From: an uncultured Bacteroidota bacterium
GTDB taxonomy: Bacteria > Bacteroidota > Bacteroidia > Flavobacteriales > Flavobacteriaceae
Reading direction: 5' to 3'
Length of the DNA: 64,000 bases
Assembly (NCBI GenBank): GCA_902546725.1
Contig: CACCLB010000005.1
Span: 1-64,000, forward strand
In this document: in pieces, positions 6,910 through 16,112 of the stretch
Layout: each line of letters opens with the position of its first letter
Position numbering within the stretch: the first letter of the stretch is position 1
Notes under the pieces: model-generated
The model's input: only the letters and a program-made list of their open reading frames with translations
Told to the model about the DNA's origin: nothing
The model's database searches: none
Translations under genes and position numbers: made by a program

Positions 6910-9672
6910 ATGATTCGACTGGTTAATTTCGGTATTGTAGGAGTCTGTTTTATATGTCTTCTTTTTTTTGGTGCTTGCCAACGATCCACTCAAATAGACT
7001 TTAATACTCAAATTAAACCTATAATTAATGAAAAGTGTATCAGCTGTCACGGCGGTGTAAAAAAGAATGCAGGCTTTAGTTTTTTGTTTGAAAAAGATGC
7101 CTTAGGAAATACTAATGAAGGAACACCTGCTATCATTCCTGGGAACTCTAAAAAAAGCAGGATGATTCAGCGCTTACATGAGACGGATTTGGAATTGCGC
7201 ATGCCTTACGAAAAGCCTGCCTTAAGTAAGGAAGAAATAGAGCTTTTTACAAAATGGATAGATCAGGGGGCAAAGTGGGGTACACACTGGGCCTATGTTC
7301 CACCGAAAAAAGATGAACTTCCTCAGGTGGACTCCCGATTTAAAAAAGCCAATTTTCTACAAACACCTATAGACTTTTTTATCGCAGCCAGAATGGAAGA
7401 TTTAAAGGTAGAGCCAAACGAGGAGGCAAAGACAGATGTGCTTGCTCGCAGACTGGCTTTTGATGTTACTGGGCTTCCTCCCAGGCAATCTCTCTTTGAT
7501 GCTTATATCCAAAAAGAAATTACTTATGAAAACTATTTAGACAGCCTCCTGGCTCAGTCTAGTTTTGGAGAAAAGTGGGCAAGTTGGTGGTTAGATTTAG
7601 CTCGTTATTCAGACACCAAAGGATATGAAGCGGATCGTGGAAGAACCATTTGGCAATACCGTGATTGGGTCATTAAAGCCCTGAATAAAGATTTAAAGTT
7701 TGATGAATTCACCATTCAGCAAATTGCAGGAGACCTGCTTCCTAATCCTAGCTACGATCAGTTGTTAGCAACTGCATTCCACAGGAATACGATGAACAAT
7801 GATGAAGGGGGAACTTCTGATGAAGAATACCGAACAGCTGCTGTAATTGATCGGGTTAATACCACCTTTGACGTGTTTCAAAGCACTACTATGAGTTGTG
7901 TTCAGTGTCACGACCACCCCTATGATCCTTTTGTCCAAAAGGAGTATTATCAACTAATGTCTTTTTTTAATAATACAAGAGATGAGGACCTGATGGATGA
8001 AGCCCCTAATCTAAGATCCTACAGCGATGAAAACAATGAGCGAATTGAAAATATATTGGCGTGGATTTTGGAATATGGAGATCAAAAAACACATGATTTT
8101 TACAACGATTTTTTCCAATTTTTAGAGCCAAAATATCAAGCGCATAATTCAGTGGTCTTGAATTCTGACAATGCCTATGTTTCAGGTGTATCCCTTTCTA
8201 TGCGAAATAAAGGACAGGCTGTTTATAAAAATGTCAGTACGAATGGAAATCAAAACATGTATTTTAAATACAGCCCTACGAAGCATAAGACAGTTTTAAC
8301 TTTCCGTAAAAATAGCCCAAAAGGTCCTTTATTGGGCAGTATACAGTTGAATGAAGAGGGGAATCCTCAATTCCACAATTCAAAAAATCAATACGCCAAA
8401 CTTAAGATTAAAGATACCCAAGAACCTTTTGATTTGTATGTAGAAGCTCGAAACCCAAAACTGACAACAGACACAAAAAATGGCTACCGTTACAACGATA
8501 TCGCTGTTTCCCTTCATTGGTTTTCTTTTACTCCTGAACTCTCAGGAAAAGCAAAGCAGGGTTTCTACAGGATTGAAAGGGATATTCGTACTGTATTGAA
8601 TAATCCAGAACACCTCACTCCCATCATGGTTGAAAATAAAGACTTTATGAAAAGGAAAACACATTTATTTGACCGAGGGAGTTGGTTAAGTAAAAAGGAA
8701 GAGGTTTCTACTGCTGTTCCCCAAACTTTGAATCCATGGGATAAAGAATTGGAAAACAATCGACTTGGGCTCGCCAAATGGTTGGTCAGTGAGGAAAACC
8801 CCTTAACTGCAAGAACATTGGTTAACAGAGTATGGTATCAGATTTTTGGAAAAGGATTGGTATTGACATTAGAGGATTTGGGTACTCAATCTGAACCACC
8901 CACTCATCCTGCACTTTTGGACTGGTTGGCAGCTGATTTTGTCAGCGGACAAGATTGGAGTCTTAAAGGATTGATCAAAATGATTTTGATGTCTGCTACT
9001 TACAGACAAAGTTCGACCATAGAGGAAACAAAATACGCTTTAGACCCTGAAAATTTATTTTATGCACGAGGACCTAAATTGCGTTTGAGTGCAGAAGAAA
9101 TAAGAGATCAAGCACTATTTGTATCAAATTTATTAAGCGATAAAAAATACGGTCCTGGTGTCATGCCTCCGCAACCTGATGGAATTTGGGAGCATGCCTA
9201 CCTCGGAAATTTATGGAAAGAAAGCAAGGGAGAAGACCGCTACCGCAGGGCGATTTATACCTACCTCAAAAGAACCAGTCCCTATCCTTCTTTAATTTCT
9301 TTTGATGCAGGAAGCAGGGAAGTGTGCTTGGTTAGAAGATCGCCGAGTAATACTCCATTACAAGCATTAGTAACTTTAAACGACCCAGTATTTCTTGAAG
9401 CGGCGTTGAACCTCGCCAATTTAAACTCAGATTTACCCAAACGTCAAGCCATAAAAAAAATGTACAAGACAGCAGTATATCAAGAAATTGATGATCAAAT
9501 TCTAGACTTGCTGGAAAGACTTTTTGATGAAGCCTATCAGGATTTTGATCAGACCCCAGAAAAATTGCAAGACTTCTTTAACCAAGAAAGTGAAGTCGAT
9601 CAAAAATTAGCAGCTCTGGCTGTGGTAGGGAATGCGATTATGAACTTAGATGAATTTTTGACCCATGGATAA
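6910..9672 (+). CDS. planctomycete-type cytochrome c / DUF1549 / DUF1553 lipoprotein
   Basis: This 920-residue exported protein has a lipobox cysteine at residue 23 (FFGAC). A planctomycete-type cytochrome domain follows, with heme motif C43-I-S-C46-H47. The middle contains the DUF1549 (PSCyt2) region with a second cysteine motif, CVQCHDHPYDPF, and the C-terminal part is DUF1553 (PSD1), for example ENPLTARTLVNRVWYQIFGKG and RRSPSNTPLQALVTLNDPVF. The family is abundant in Planctomycetes and Verrucomicrobia and is found in marine Bacteroidota; its reaction is not established. It overlaps the DUF1501 gene by 8 bases, a pairing typical of this family. Confidence 0.92.
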   Translation: MIRLVNFGIVGVCFICLLFFGACQRSTQIDFNTQIKPIINEKCISCHGGVKKNAGFSFLFEKDALGNTNEGTPAIIPGNSKKSRMIQRLHETDLELRMPYEKPALSKEEIELFTKWIDQGAKWGTHWAYVPPKKDELPQVDSRFKKANFLQTPIDFFIAARMEDLKVEPNEEAKTDVLARRLAFDVTGLPPRQSLFDAYIQKEITYENYLDSLLAQSSFGEKWASWWLDLARYSDTKGYEADRGRTIWQYRDWVIKALNKDLKFDEFTIQQIAGDLLPNPSYDQLLATAFHRNTMNNDEGGTSDEEYRTAAVIDRVNTTFDVFQSTTMSCVQCHDHPYDPFVQKEYYQLMSFFNNTRDEDLMDEAPNLRSYSDENNERIENILAWILEYGDQKTHDFYNDFFQFLEPKYQAHNSVVLNSDNAYVSGVSLSMRNKGQAVYKNVSTNGNQNMYFKYSPTKHKTVLTFRKNSPKGPLLGSIQLNEEGNPQFHNSKNQYAKLKIKDTQEPFDLYVEARNPKLTTDTKNGYRYNDIAVSLHWFSFTPELSGKAKQGFYRIERDIRTVLNNPEHLTPIMVENKDFMKRKTHLFDRGSWLSKKEEVSTAVPQTLNPWDKELENNRLGLAKWLVSEENPLTARTLVNRVWYQIFGKGLVLTLEDLGTQSEPPTHPALLDWLAADFVSGQDWSLKGLIKMILMSATYRQSSTIEETKYALDPENLFYARGPKLRLSAEEIRDQALFVSNLLSDKKYGPGVMPPQPDGIWEHAYLGNLWKESKGEDRYRRAIYTYLKRTSPYPSLISFDAGSREVCLVRRSPSNTPLQALVTLNDPVFLEAALNLANLNSDLPKRQAIKKMYKTAVYQEIDDQILDLLERLFDEAYQDFDQTPEKLQDFFNQESEVDQKLAALAVVGNAIMNLDEFLTHG

Positions 9673-11161
9673 TTTAAAGAGACTTTTAGCAGAGAATAAA
9701 GAGTTTGAAGCCAGATTGAATAGCAGGCGTCATTTTTTAAAAGATTGTACGCTTGGGCTTGGAGGAATAGCCCTTGGGAGTTTATTGAATTCTTGTTCTT
9801 TTGATCAAAAAAAAGCATACGACTATAGTGCAAGTAGGGCACTAAATCCGATGGCTCCACTCGCACCACCCTTATCTCCTAAAGTAAAGAGTGTGATTTA
9901 TTTACACATGGTTGGTGCTCCCTCCCAGTTGGAACTGTTTGATTACAAACCCGAGTTGGCAAAGTTGCACAACAAACCGTGCCCAGCTTCTTTAATAGAG
10001 GGGAAGGAGTTTGCTTTTATTGAAGGTGTTCCCAATATGCTAGGCCCCCAAGCTACCTTTAAAAAAGCAGGTGATTCAGGAAATTGGGTGTCGAATCATT
10101 TGCCTCATTTTAAAAATGTAGTTGATGAAGTTTCCTTTTTAAAAGCAGTTCACACAGATCAATTTAACCATGGACCAGCCCAACTATTAATGTTTACTGG
10201 TAGTGCACGATTTGGGAGACCCTCCTTGGGCTCTTGGATAACCTATGGGTTGGGGTCAGAGAACAACAACCTTCCTGGTTTTGTAGTTTTAACTTCTGGT
10301 GGAACTCCCGATGCAGGAAAAAGCCTTTGGGGTAATGGATTTTTACCATCAATATATCAAGGAGTTCACTGCAGGTCTAAAGGGGACCCCGTTCTTTATC
10401 TCAAAGATCCGAAAGGTATTTCCAGAGACCTGAAAAGGAAAGTAATTCAATCCATCAATGAAATAAATTACAAAGAATTTCAAAAGTTTAAAGACCCTGA
10501 GGTATTGACTCGAATAAGTCAGTACGAAATGGCATACAGAATGCAAGTCTCCGTGCCAGAGGTTATGAATATTGACGACGAACCTGAATATATTAAAGAA
10601 ATGTATGGGGTCAAACCGGGTAAAGAGTCTTTTGCAAATAACTGCCTCTTGGCGAGGAAAATGGTTGAAAAAGGAGTCCGATTTGTACAGCTATACGACT
10701 GGGGATGGGATTCGCATGGGGCAAGTGAATCTGAAGCATTGAGCAAAGGGTTTTTAAACAAATGCAGAGACATGGACAGACCTGTTGCTGCTTTATTGCT
10801 CGATTTAAAACAAAGGGGATTATTGGAAGATACCCTAGTGGTATGGGGAGGAGAATTTGGAAGAACTCCTATGTGGGAAAACCGTGCTGGAATCCAAAAT
10901 TCACTAATTGGAAGAGATCACCAAGGAGAGGCATTTACCATGTGGATGGCCGGTGGCGGGGTTAAAAAAGGATATGTACATGGCGCAACAGATGAAATTG
11001 GTTTTAGAGGAGTGAGTGGAAGGGTTTCTGTTCACGATATTCAAGCGACTATATTGCACTTACTTGGTTTTGACCATGAACAATTTACTTTTGACTTTCA
11101 GGGGCGTCCTTTCCGACTTACAGATGTAGAAGGTCGCGTAATCCATGAAATCTTATCCTAA
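9665..11161 (+). CDS. DUF1501 family Tat-exported protein (sulfatase-like fold)
   Basis: The product has 498 residues with a twin-arginine signal (SRRHFLKD, Arg 21-22) followed by a glycine-rich hydrophobic stretch ending in LLNSC. It therefore appears to be exported folded and possibly lipidated. The body is DUF1501: VIYLHMVGAPSQLELFDYKP near the start, FVQLYDWGWDSHG, and VVWGGEFGRTPMWEN with conserved acidic and His residues as in the alkaline-phosphatase/sulfatase superfamily. It is the standard neighbour of DUF1553 proteins. The substrate is unknown. Confidence 0.9.
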   Translation: MDNLKRLLAENKEFEARLNSRRHFLKDCTLGLGGIALGSLLNSCSFDQKKAYDYSASRALNPMAPLAPPLSPKVKSVIYLHMVGAPSQLELFDYKPELAKLHNKPCPASLIEGKEFAFIEGVPNMLGPQATFKKAGDSGNWVSNHLPHFKNVVDEVSFLKAVHTDQFNHGPAQLLMFTGSARFGRPSLGSWITYGLGSENNNLPGFVVLTSGGTPDAGKSLWGNGFLPSIYQGVHCRSKGDPVLYLKDPKGISRDLKRKVIQSINEINYKEFQKFKDPEVLTRISQYEMAYRMQVSVPEVMNIDDEPEYIKEMYGVKPGKESFANNCLLARKMVEKGVRFVQLYDWGWDSHGASESEALSKGFLNKCRDMDRPVAALLLDLKQRGLLEDTLVVWGGEFGRTPMWENRAGIQNSLIGRDHQGEAFTMWMAGGGVKKGYVHGATDEIGFRGVSGRVSVHDIQATILHLLGFDHEQFTFDFQGRPFRLTDVEGRVIHEILS

Positions 11162-11175
11162 ATCAAAAAGAAAAG

Positions 11176-12054
11176 ATGAAGTACTTTTCGAAGATGTTGA
11201 TTTTGATGCTCTTGTTTACTCAGTCAGTATGGACACAAAATGAACTGTTATTTTTTCAAACCAATTGGGGTTTTGAAGGTTCTTGGCAAGCCTTTTTTTT
11301 AAAAACGAAATCTTCAGGATATGATGGAGTTGAAGTCTGGCTTCCAAAAAATGCGAGGGTACAGCAAGAGGTTTCAAAGGGATTAAAAAAACATCAATTG
11401 AAAGTCATTTATTTATGTGGGACAAACAAAAGTCTTTCCTTTAAAGAGAGTTTGCTGGCTTACGAGAATGATTTAAAAAAAGTAATTGTACAAAAGCCAT
11501 ATGCGATTAATTCCCATACAGGAAGTGACTTTTTTTCATTTGAACAAAATATGAAATTTCTTAAGTTGGCGAATGACTTGAGTAATAAATACAATATTCC
11601 AATTCATCATGAGACTCATAGGGGGAGGTTTAGTTACGCTCTACCCGAAACAAAACGTTATTTAAATTCGGATTCCGCTTTTCGGTTGACCTTAGATATT
11701 AGTCATTGGATGGTAGTTCATGAATCTTTGTTAGCACAGCAACAACAACTTTTAGATGAGGTGATGGAACGGACTGATCATGTTCACGCTCGTGTTGGTT
11801 TTGAAGAGGGTCCTCAGGTCAACAACCCTAAAGCTCCAGAGTGGGACAAAGCTTTAAATCGACATTTGTCAATTTGGGAATCTATCATATTGAGTCACTG
11901 GAAAAAAGGAAAGCCTATGACCATTACAACTGAATTTGGCCCTCCCAACTATCTTCCTACAGCTCCTTTTACTCAAAAGCCTTTAAGCAACCAATGGGAG
12001 GCGAATGTCTTTATTATGAAAGCAATTAAAGAACAAATGAATATTAGCAATTAA
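11176..12054 (+). CDS. secreted sugar phosphate isomerase/epimerase-like TIM-barrel protein
   Basis: The 292-residue product begins with a signal peptide ending near SVWTQ. The mature part resembles the AP endonuclease family 2/xylose isomerase-like TIM barrel: GYDGVEVWLP, INSHTGSDFFSF, IPIHHETHRGRF, LTLDISHWMVV, DHVHARVGFEEGPQV and ITTEFGPPNY provide the His, Glu and Asp residues expected of a metal site. It sits 14 bases after the DUF1501 gene and 4 bases before the next cytochrome gene. A periplasmic sugar-processing role is inferred from the fold only. Confidence 0.75.
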   Translation: MKYFSKMLILMLLFTQSVWTQNELLFFQTNWGFEGSWQAFFLKTKSSGYDGVEVWLPKNARVQQEVSKGLKKHQLKVIYLCGTNKSLSFKESLLAYENDLKKVIVQKPYAINSHTGSDFFSFEQNMKFLKLANDLSNKYNIPIHHETHRGRFSYALPETKRYLNSDSAFRLTLDISHWMVVHESLLAQQQQLLDEVMERTDHVHARVGFEEGPQVNNPKAPEWDKALNRHLSIWESIILSHWKKGKPMTITTEFGPPNYLPTAPFTQKPLSNQWEANVFIMKAIKEQMNISN

Positions 12055-12058
12055 TTGT

Positions 12059-13444
12059 ATGGATAGCTTTTTAACATTTATCGGTCGGTTTCATCCTTTG
12101 ATGGTTCACTTGCCTATAGGTTTTATATTGCTTGCCTTGCTTTTAGAATTCAGCAGAAATAAATTTAAAGAAGCCGAAAAAGTCCTCAGATTCATCATGC
12201 TATGGGTAATTATAAGCGGATTATTTTCCATTGCGACAGGCTATTTTCAGTACCTCCAAGAGGGCTATTTATGGGAAACGATTCAAGCTCATTTTTACCT
12301 AGGTTTGATAACACTACTGCTGTCGATTGGGTTTTATGTTTTCCTAAAAGGGGGCACAATTTTAAATCAGCTTCCTCGGCTTTTCTTTTCACTTGGACTC
12401 TTGCTGAGTATCGTTATTACAGGTCATTTGGGAGGCAATATTACTCATGGGGAGGATCATTTAACAGAGCCTTTGAAAGAACTCTCATCAACTGTTTTAG
12501 GGATTGAAAAGGAGGAAAACGAATTTTCTTTAAATGAAAAAAACTATCGAGAAAAGCCCATTTACAGTGGAATAATAGCTCCAATACTTTCGAAAAAATG
12601 CGTGAGTTGTCACAATACAAAAAGAACCAAAGGAGGCTTGCAAATGCATACCTATGCGGCCTTTCAAAAAGGAGGTAAAAATGGACCCATTGTCAATTAT
12701 GACAATCCAGAATTGAGTGAGCTGTTTGTGAGGATACACCTTCCCCTTGAGCAAAAAAAACACATGCCCCCTAAGTCTAAAAAACAACTTACTAAAGCCG
12801 AGATTAAGCTGATGAGCTATTGGATAGAAGTCGGGGCTCCAGAGCAACAAACACTTGGGCAAATTGGTATAGAACGCAACCTCATTGAGCCTTTTCTTTT
12901 TAAAGAAGAGGAGCGTTTTTACCCAGAGCTTGAACTTGATGCTCCAGACCCTGAGACAATCAAAATCTTAGAGTCAAAAGGCATTATTGTTTCCCCTGTA
13001 AAACGAGAATCAAACCTTTTAACACTAAGCACACTCAATGCACCAAAATTCAGTGTTCAACAGCTGCAAAATTTAGAGGGTATTAAGGAGCAATTGGTCA
13101 GTATTGACTTGAGTTATAGTTCTGTTAATGACTCTGTTTTTATTGCATTAACAAAGTTTCCCAACTTGGTTCAGATCAAATTAAACCATACTGAGATAAC
13201 AGGATACGGGATTGGTTCATTGAGTAAATTAAAAAATTTAAAAAAGCTCTACATGGTTGAAAATGCACTTAAAGGTTCTGAACTTTCATCCATTCAAAAA
13301 TTTCCTTCCATAGAGCAGGTTTTTGTTTTTCAATCAAATAGAAATTTGATTGAAGAAGTAGAATTAACCCCTAGACTTCAATCAATAATTGAATTTGGAG
13401 ATTTTATTTTACCAAAACTGCCTACTGATGATGTAGTCTATTGA
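12059..13444 (+). CDS. membrane cytochrome c-like protein with DUF2231-type N-terminus and C-terminal leucine-rich repeats
   Basis: This 461-residue protein has three visible parts. Residues 1-130 form about four membrane helices beginning RFHPLMVHLPIGFILLALLL, a DUF2231-like start. A planctomycete-type cytochrome domain has heme motif C181-V-S-C184-H185 and the HMPPKSKKQLTKAEIKLMSYWI tail motif (read here in two pieces). From about 330 to 440 there are leucine-rich repeats such as FPNLVQIKLNHTEITG and LKNLKKLYMVENALKG. It is the last gene of the cytochrome set and plausibly its membrane electron-transfer partner, which is inference. Confidence 0.8.
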   Translation: MDSFLTFIGRFHPLMVHLPIGFILLALLLEFSRNKFKEAEKVLRFIMLWVIISGLFSIATGYFQYLQEGYLWETIQAHFYLGLITLLLSIGFYVFLKGGTILNQLPRLFFSLGLLLSIVITGHLGGNITHGEDHLTEPLKELSSTVLGIEKEENEFSLNEKNYREKPIYSGIIAPILSKKCVSCHNTKRTKGGLQMHTYAAFQKGGKNGPIVNYDNPELSELFVRIHLPLEQKKHMPPKSKKQLTKAEIKLMSYWIEVGAPEQQTLGQIGIERNLIEPFLFKEEERFYPELELDAPDPETIKILESKGIIVSPVKRESNLLTLSTLNAPKFSVQQLQNLEGIKEQLVSIDLSYSSVNDSVFIALTKFPNLVQIKLNHTEITGYGIGSLSKLKNLKKLYMVENALKGSELSSIQKFPSIEQVFVFQSNRNLIEEVELTPRLQSIIEFGDFILPKLPTDDVVY

Positions 13445-13515
13445 TTTCATCAACCAAAGACTTAAACAAAGTTTGATTTAATAAAATCAATATATTTAAC
13501 TAGAATTAGGAATAG

Positions 13516-14526
13516 ATGACCCACGAAATAAAAAATCTTCTCGACTTGATTTGGAAGGCCCAACAGCTAGGAGTCAAATCTGTTTTGGCTACAGTGGTTG
13601 CATTAGATGGATCTTCTTACCGAAGACCAGGGGTACGCATGCTAATTCAAGAAAACGGAAAAACTTTTGGTGCAGTAAGTGGTGGATGTGTAGAAAAAGA
13701 AGTTCAACGTCAAGCCCAGTCAGTTTTTGAAACTTCAGTTCCAAAAGTAATGACTTATGATGGAAGATTTCGATTGGGTTGTGAGGGTATTATTCATATC
13801 CTTATTGAACCTATACGGCTTACAGAGGATTTAAAAGCTAAATTTGAAAAGGTATTCAACCAGCGAGTAACTTTTCAAAGTGAATCCTTTTTTGCCATGG
13901 AGGAAGGTTCCGACTCAGCCTTTGGCACCCAATTTATTTTTAATGAGGAACGCTATTCTTTAAGGGAGAAATTTTCTCCTTTGGAGGGAAATAACTGCTT
14001 TAAACAAACATTCAATCCTTTGTTTCAATTGTATCTATTTGGTGCTGAGCACGATACCGTTAGGCTGTGTAAGGCTGCGAGTGATTTGGGATGGCAAGTG
14101 ATTGTGGTAGCTGCAGCTGATGAGGAGAAAACCAAGGCTTTTTTTAAAGGAGCACATCGGTTTATTACGCCTACTTTTGAAGCACTTGACCTAAGTGGCA
14201 TAGACGCGCAAACAGCTGTGATGTTAATGACTCACAGTTTTAATAAAGACGTACAATATTTATTAGCGCTCGCTAAAACAAAGCCTGCCTATTTTGGAAT
14301 TTTAGGTCCCAAACACAGAAGAGAGCGCGTATTGGAAAAAGCTTTGGATTTTAATCCAGAACTATCGATTGAATTTTTAGAAAGGCTTCATGGACCAGCA
14401 GGAATCAATATAGGTGCTGAAAGTGCGGAAGAAATTACTGTTTCTATTTTGGCTGAAATTTTAAGCGTGATACGTAATCAGCAGCCAGTTCAACTCAAGG
14501 AAAAGTCTGGTACTATTCATGACTAA
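13516..14526 (+). CDS. XdhC/CoxI family molybdenum-cofactor insertion protein
   Basis: XdhC proteins bind the molybdenum cofactor, protect it and hand it to xanthine-dehydrogenase-family enzymes. The product has 336 residues. The N-terminal domain carries VVALDGSSYRRPGVRMLI and GAVSGGCVEKEVQ, the XdhC signature. A C-terminal Rossmann-like domain follows (LYLFGAEHDTVRLCKAASDL and FGILGPKHRRERV), ending in the family's HGPAGINIGAESAEEI motif. It overlaps mocA by 8 bases; XdhC and MocA act in consecutive steps. Confidence 0.9.
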   Translation: MTHEIKNLLDLIWKAQQLGVKSVLATVVALDGSSYRRPGVRMLIQENGKTFGAVSGGCVEKEVQRQAQSVFETSVPKVMTYDGRFRLGCEGIIHILIEPIRLTEDLKAKFEKVFNQRVTFQSESFFAMEEGSDSAFGTQFIFNEERYSLREKFSPLEGNNCFKQTFNPLFQLYLFGAEHDTVRLCKAASDLGWQVIVVAAADEEKTKAFFKGAHRFITPTFEALDLSGIDAQTAVMLMTHSFNKDVQYLLALAKTKPAYFGILGPKHRRERVLEKALDFNPELSIEFLERLHGPAGINIGAESAEEITVSILAEILSVIRNQQPVQLKEKSGTIHD

Positions 14527-15121
14527 AATTCCTCATATACTCTTAGCTGCTGGAACATCAAAAAGAATGGGTCAGCCCAAGCAGCTTTTGAAGTGGGCAG
14601 ATAAGCTTCTTATTCAACATCAAGTAGAGACAATTTTGTCTACAACTGAAAAACTTTATGTGGTGCTAGGAGCCTATGCTGAACGGATAGCTCCTCAGTT
14701 GGAACAATACGACATCGAACTCTTTCGATTTGATGGCTGGGATAAAGGAATGGGAAATTCTTTAGCATTTGCTGTGCAGCAGTTGCTAAAGGTACATTCC
14801 TCCGTTGAAGGAGTTCTTATATCACTGATTGATCAACCTTTAGTGAAGGGCTCTCATTTTCAAAAAATGAGAGCCGTATTTGAAAGTGGAAAAAAACAAA
14901 TTATAGCCTCAGAGTCAGATTCAGCTTGGGTAGGTGTCCCCGTTTTATACGATGCTTACTATCTCGATCAAATTCAATCCTTGAGTGGTGAAGAGGGAGC
15001 CAAAGTCATTTTAAAAAAACACAGAAAATACGTGCATACTATTCCTGCTGGGAAAACATTAGTGGATATGGATACTCCAGAAGCATATCAAAAACTATAC
15101 AAAGCATTTAGCCCCCAATAG
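14519..15121 (+). CDS. MocA-like molybdenum cofactor cytidylyltransferase (NTP transferase)
   Basis: This 200-residue nucleotidyltransferase shows the family start ILLAAGTSKRMGQPKQLLKW, with the nucleotide-binding Gly/Arg/Lys residues, and the metal-site segment VLISLIDQPLV. MocA attaches CMP to the cofactor for xanthine-dehydrogenase-type enzymes, which fits the neighbouring molybdenum hydroxylase and XdhC better than a MobA guanylyltransferase would. The assignment as MocA rather than MobA rests on context. It converges on moaA with a 14-base overlap. Confidence 0.85.
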   Translation: MTKIPHILLAAGTSKRMGQPKQLLKWADKLLIQHQVETILSTTEKLYVVLGAYAERIAPQLEQYDIELFRFDGWDKGMGNSLAFAVQQLLKVHSSVEGVLISLIDQPLVKGSHFQKMRAVFESGKKQIIASESDSAWVGVPVLYDAYYLDQIQSLSGEEGAKVILKKHRKYVHTIPAGKTLVDMDTPEAYQKLYKAFSPQ

Positions 15122-16112
15122 TAATCATGCTTCTGTTTTGTTGGTGTTTTTTAGGATCCTCAAATTCAGGGCCCTCCATACCGGATCGCACGGCAAATTT
15201 TGAAGAGATGTTCTTACGGATAATGGGTTCAATATCCTCCTGATTTCTCAGGGCAGTAAGTAAGTCATTTTCCTTTTGAGAGAAGAGACAATTTTTTAGT
15301 TGGCCATTTGCTGTAAGTCGAATCCGATTGCATTGATCACAAAAAGGGTTAGTCACTGTGCTGATAATTGCAAAGGTCCCCCGATGTCCCTTTATGGTGT
15401 AATTTTTTGCTGTATCGTTAGGAGCATCCTGAAGACGAATGATTTCATCTTTGGAATAAGCGGTCTTGATTTGCTCCATGATTTCTTGATAAGAAACGGT
15501 TTTTTCACGCTTCCATTGGTTTCCATCAAAAGGCATAAACTCAATAAATCGAAAACCGACAGCATGGTTTTTAGTAAAAGCAATAAAATCTAAAATTTCA
15601 TCATCATTTACCCCGCGCATCAGAACGGCGTTAATTTTTACTTTAAAACCCTCATCGATCAGTTTTAAGATGTTTTGATAAACCTTATCAAAATAGTTTC
15701 TAAAAGTAATATCGTGAAACCTCTCAGCACTTAAAGTATCCAAACTGATGTTTACGGTTTTAACCCCCGTCTTTTTTAAAAGCTCAATATGTCGGTCAAT
15801 AGAAACGGCATTACTTGTAATGGAAAGTTCTACACCCAAAGTAGATAGAGTCTGAAGGATTTTAGGAAAGTCTTTTCTTATCAAAGGTTCACCACCTGTC
15901 AGGCGAATTTTGGTAACACCGAATTTTACAAAGCTTTGCGCAATGCTAAAAATTTCATCCGCATTCATAAGATGCTCTGCAGGACTGAGTTTTACGCCGT
16001 CAACTGGCATACAGTAAGAACAGCGCAGATTGCATCGTTCTGTGAGGGAAATTCTGAGATAGTTATGCTTTCTACCGAAAGAATCTGTTAAAGGAGAGGA
16101 TGGTGTATTCAT
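15108..16112 (-). CDS. moaA: GTP 3',8-cyclase MoaA
   Basis: MoaA is the radical SAM enzyme that starts molybdopterin synthesis from GTP together with MoaC. The product has 334 residues. The N-terminal cluster cysteines are C27, C31 and C34 in RCNLRCSYCMP. The C-terminal cluster motif is NPFCDQCNRIRLTANGQLK followed by NCLF. The protein ends in the required Gly-Gly tail (TIGG). It overlaps moaC-moaB by 4 bases and is the last gene of the minus-strand moe/moa unit. Confidence 0.96.
   Translation of the reverse strand: MNTPSSPLTDSFGRKHNYLRISLTERCNLRCSYCMPVDGVKLSPAEHLMNADEIFSIAQSFVKFGVTKIRLTGGEPLIRKDFPKILQTLSTLGVELSITSNAVSIDRHIELLKKTGVKTVNISLDTLSAERFHDITFRNYFDKVYQNILKLIDEGFKVKINAVLMRGVNDDEILDFIAFTKNHAVGFRFIEFMPFDGNQWKREKTVSYQEIMEQIKTAYSKDEIIRLQDAPNDTAKNYTIKGHRGTFAIISTVTNPFCDQCNRIRLTANGQLKNCLFSQKENDLLTALRNQEDIEPIIRKNISSKFAVRSGMEGPEFEDPKKHQQNRSMITIGG

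Noticed and set aside
13439-13492. TATTGATTT/AAATCAATA inverted repeat at the end of the cytochrome cluster
   Set aside because: The 36-base loop and A-T-rich stem do not make a credible terminator.
6681-13515. Idea that the cytochrome cluster is an island integrated at tRNA-Leu
   Set aside because: No integrase gene and no repeat of the tRNA 3' end were found near 13445-13515.
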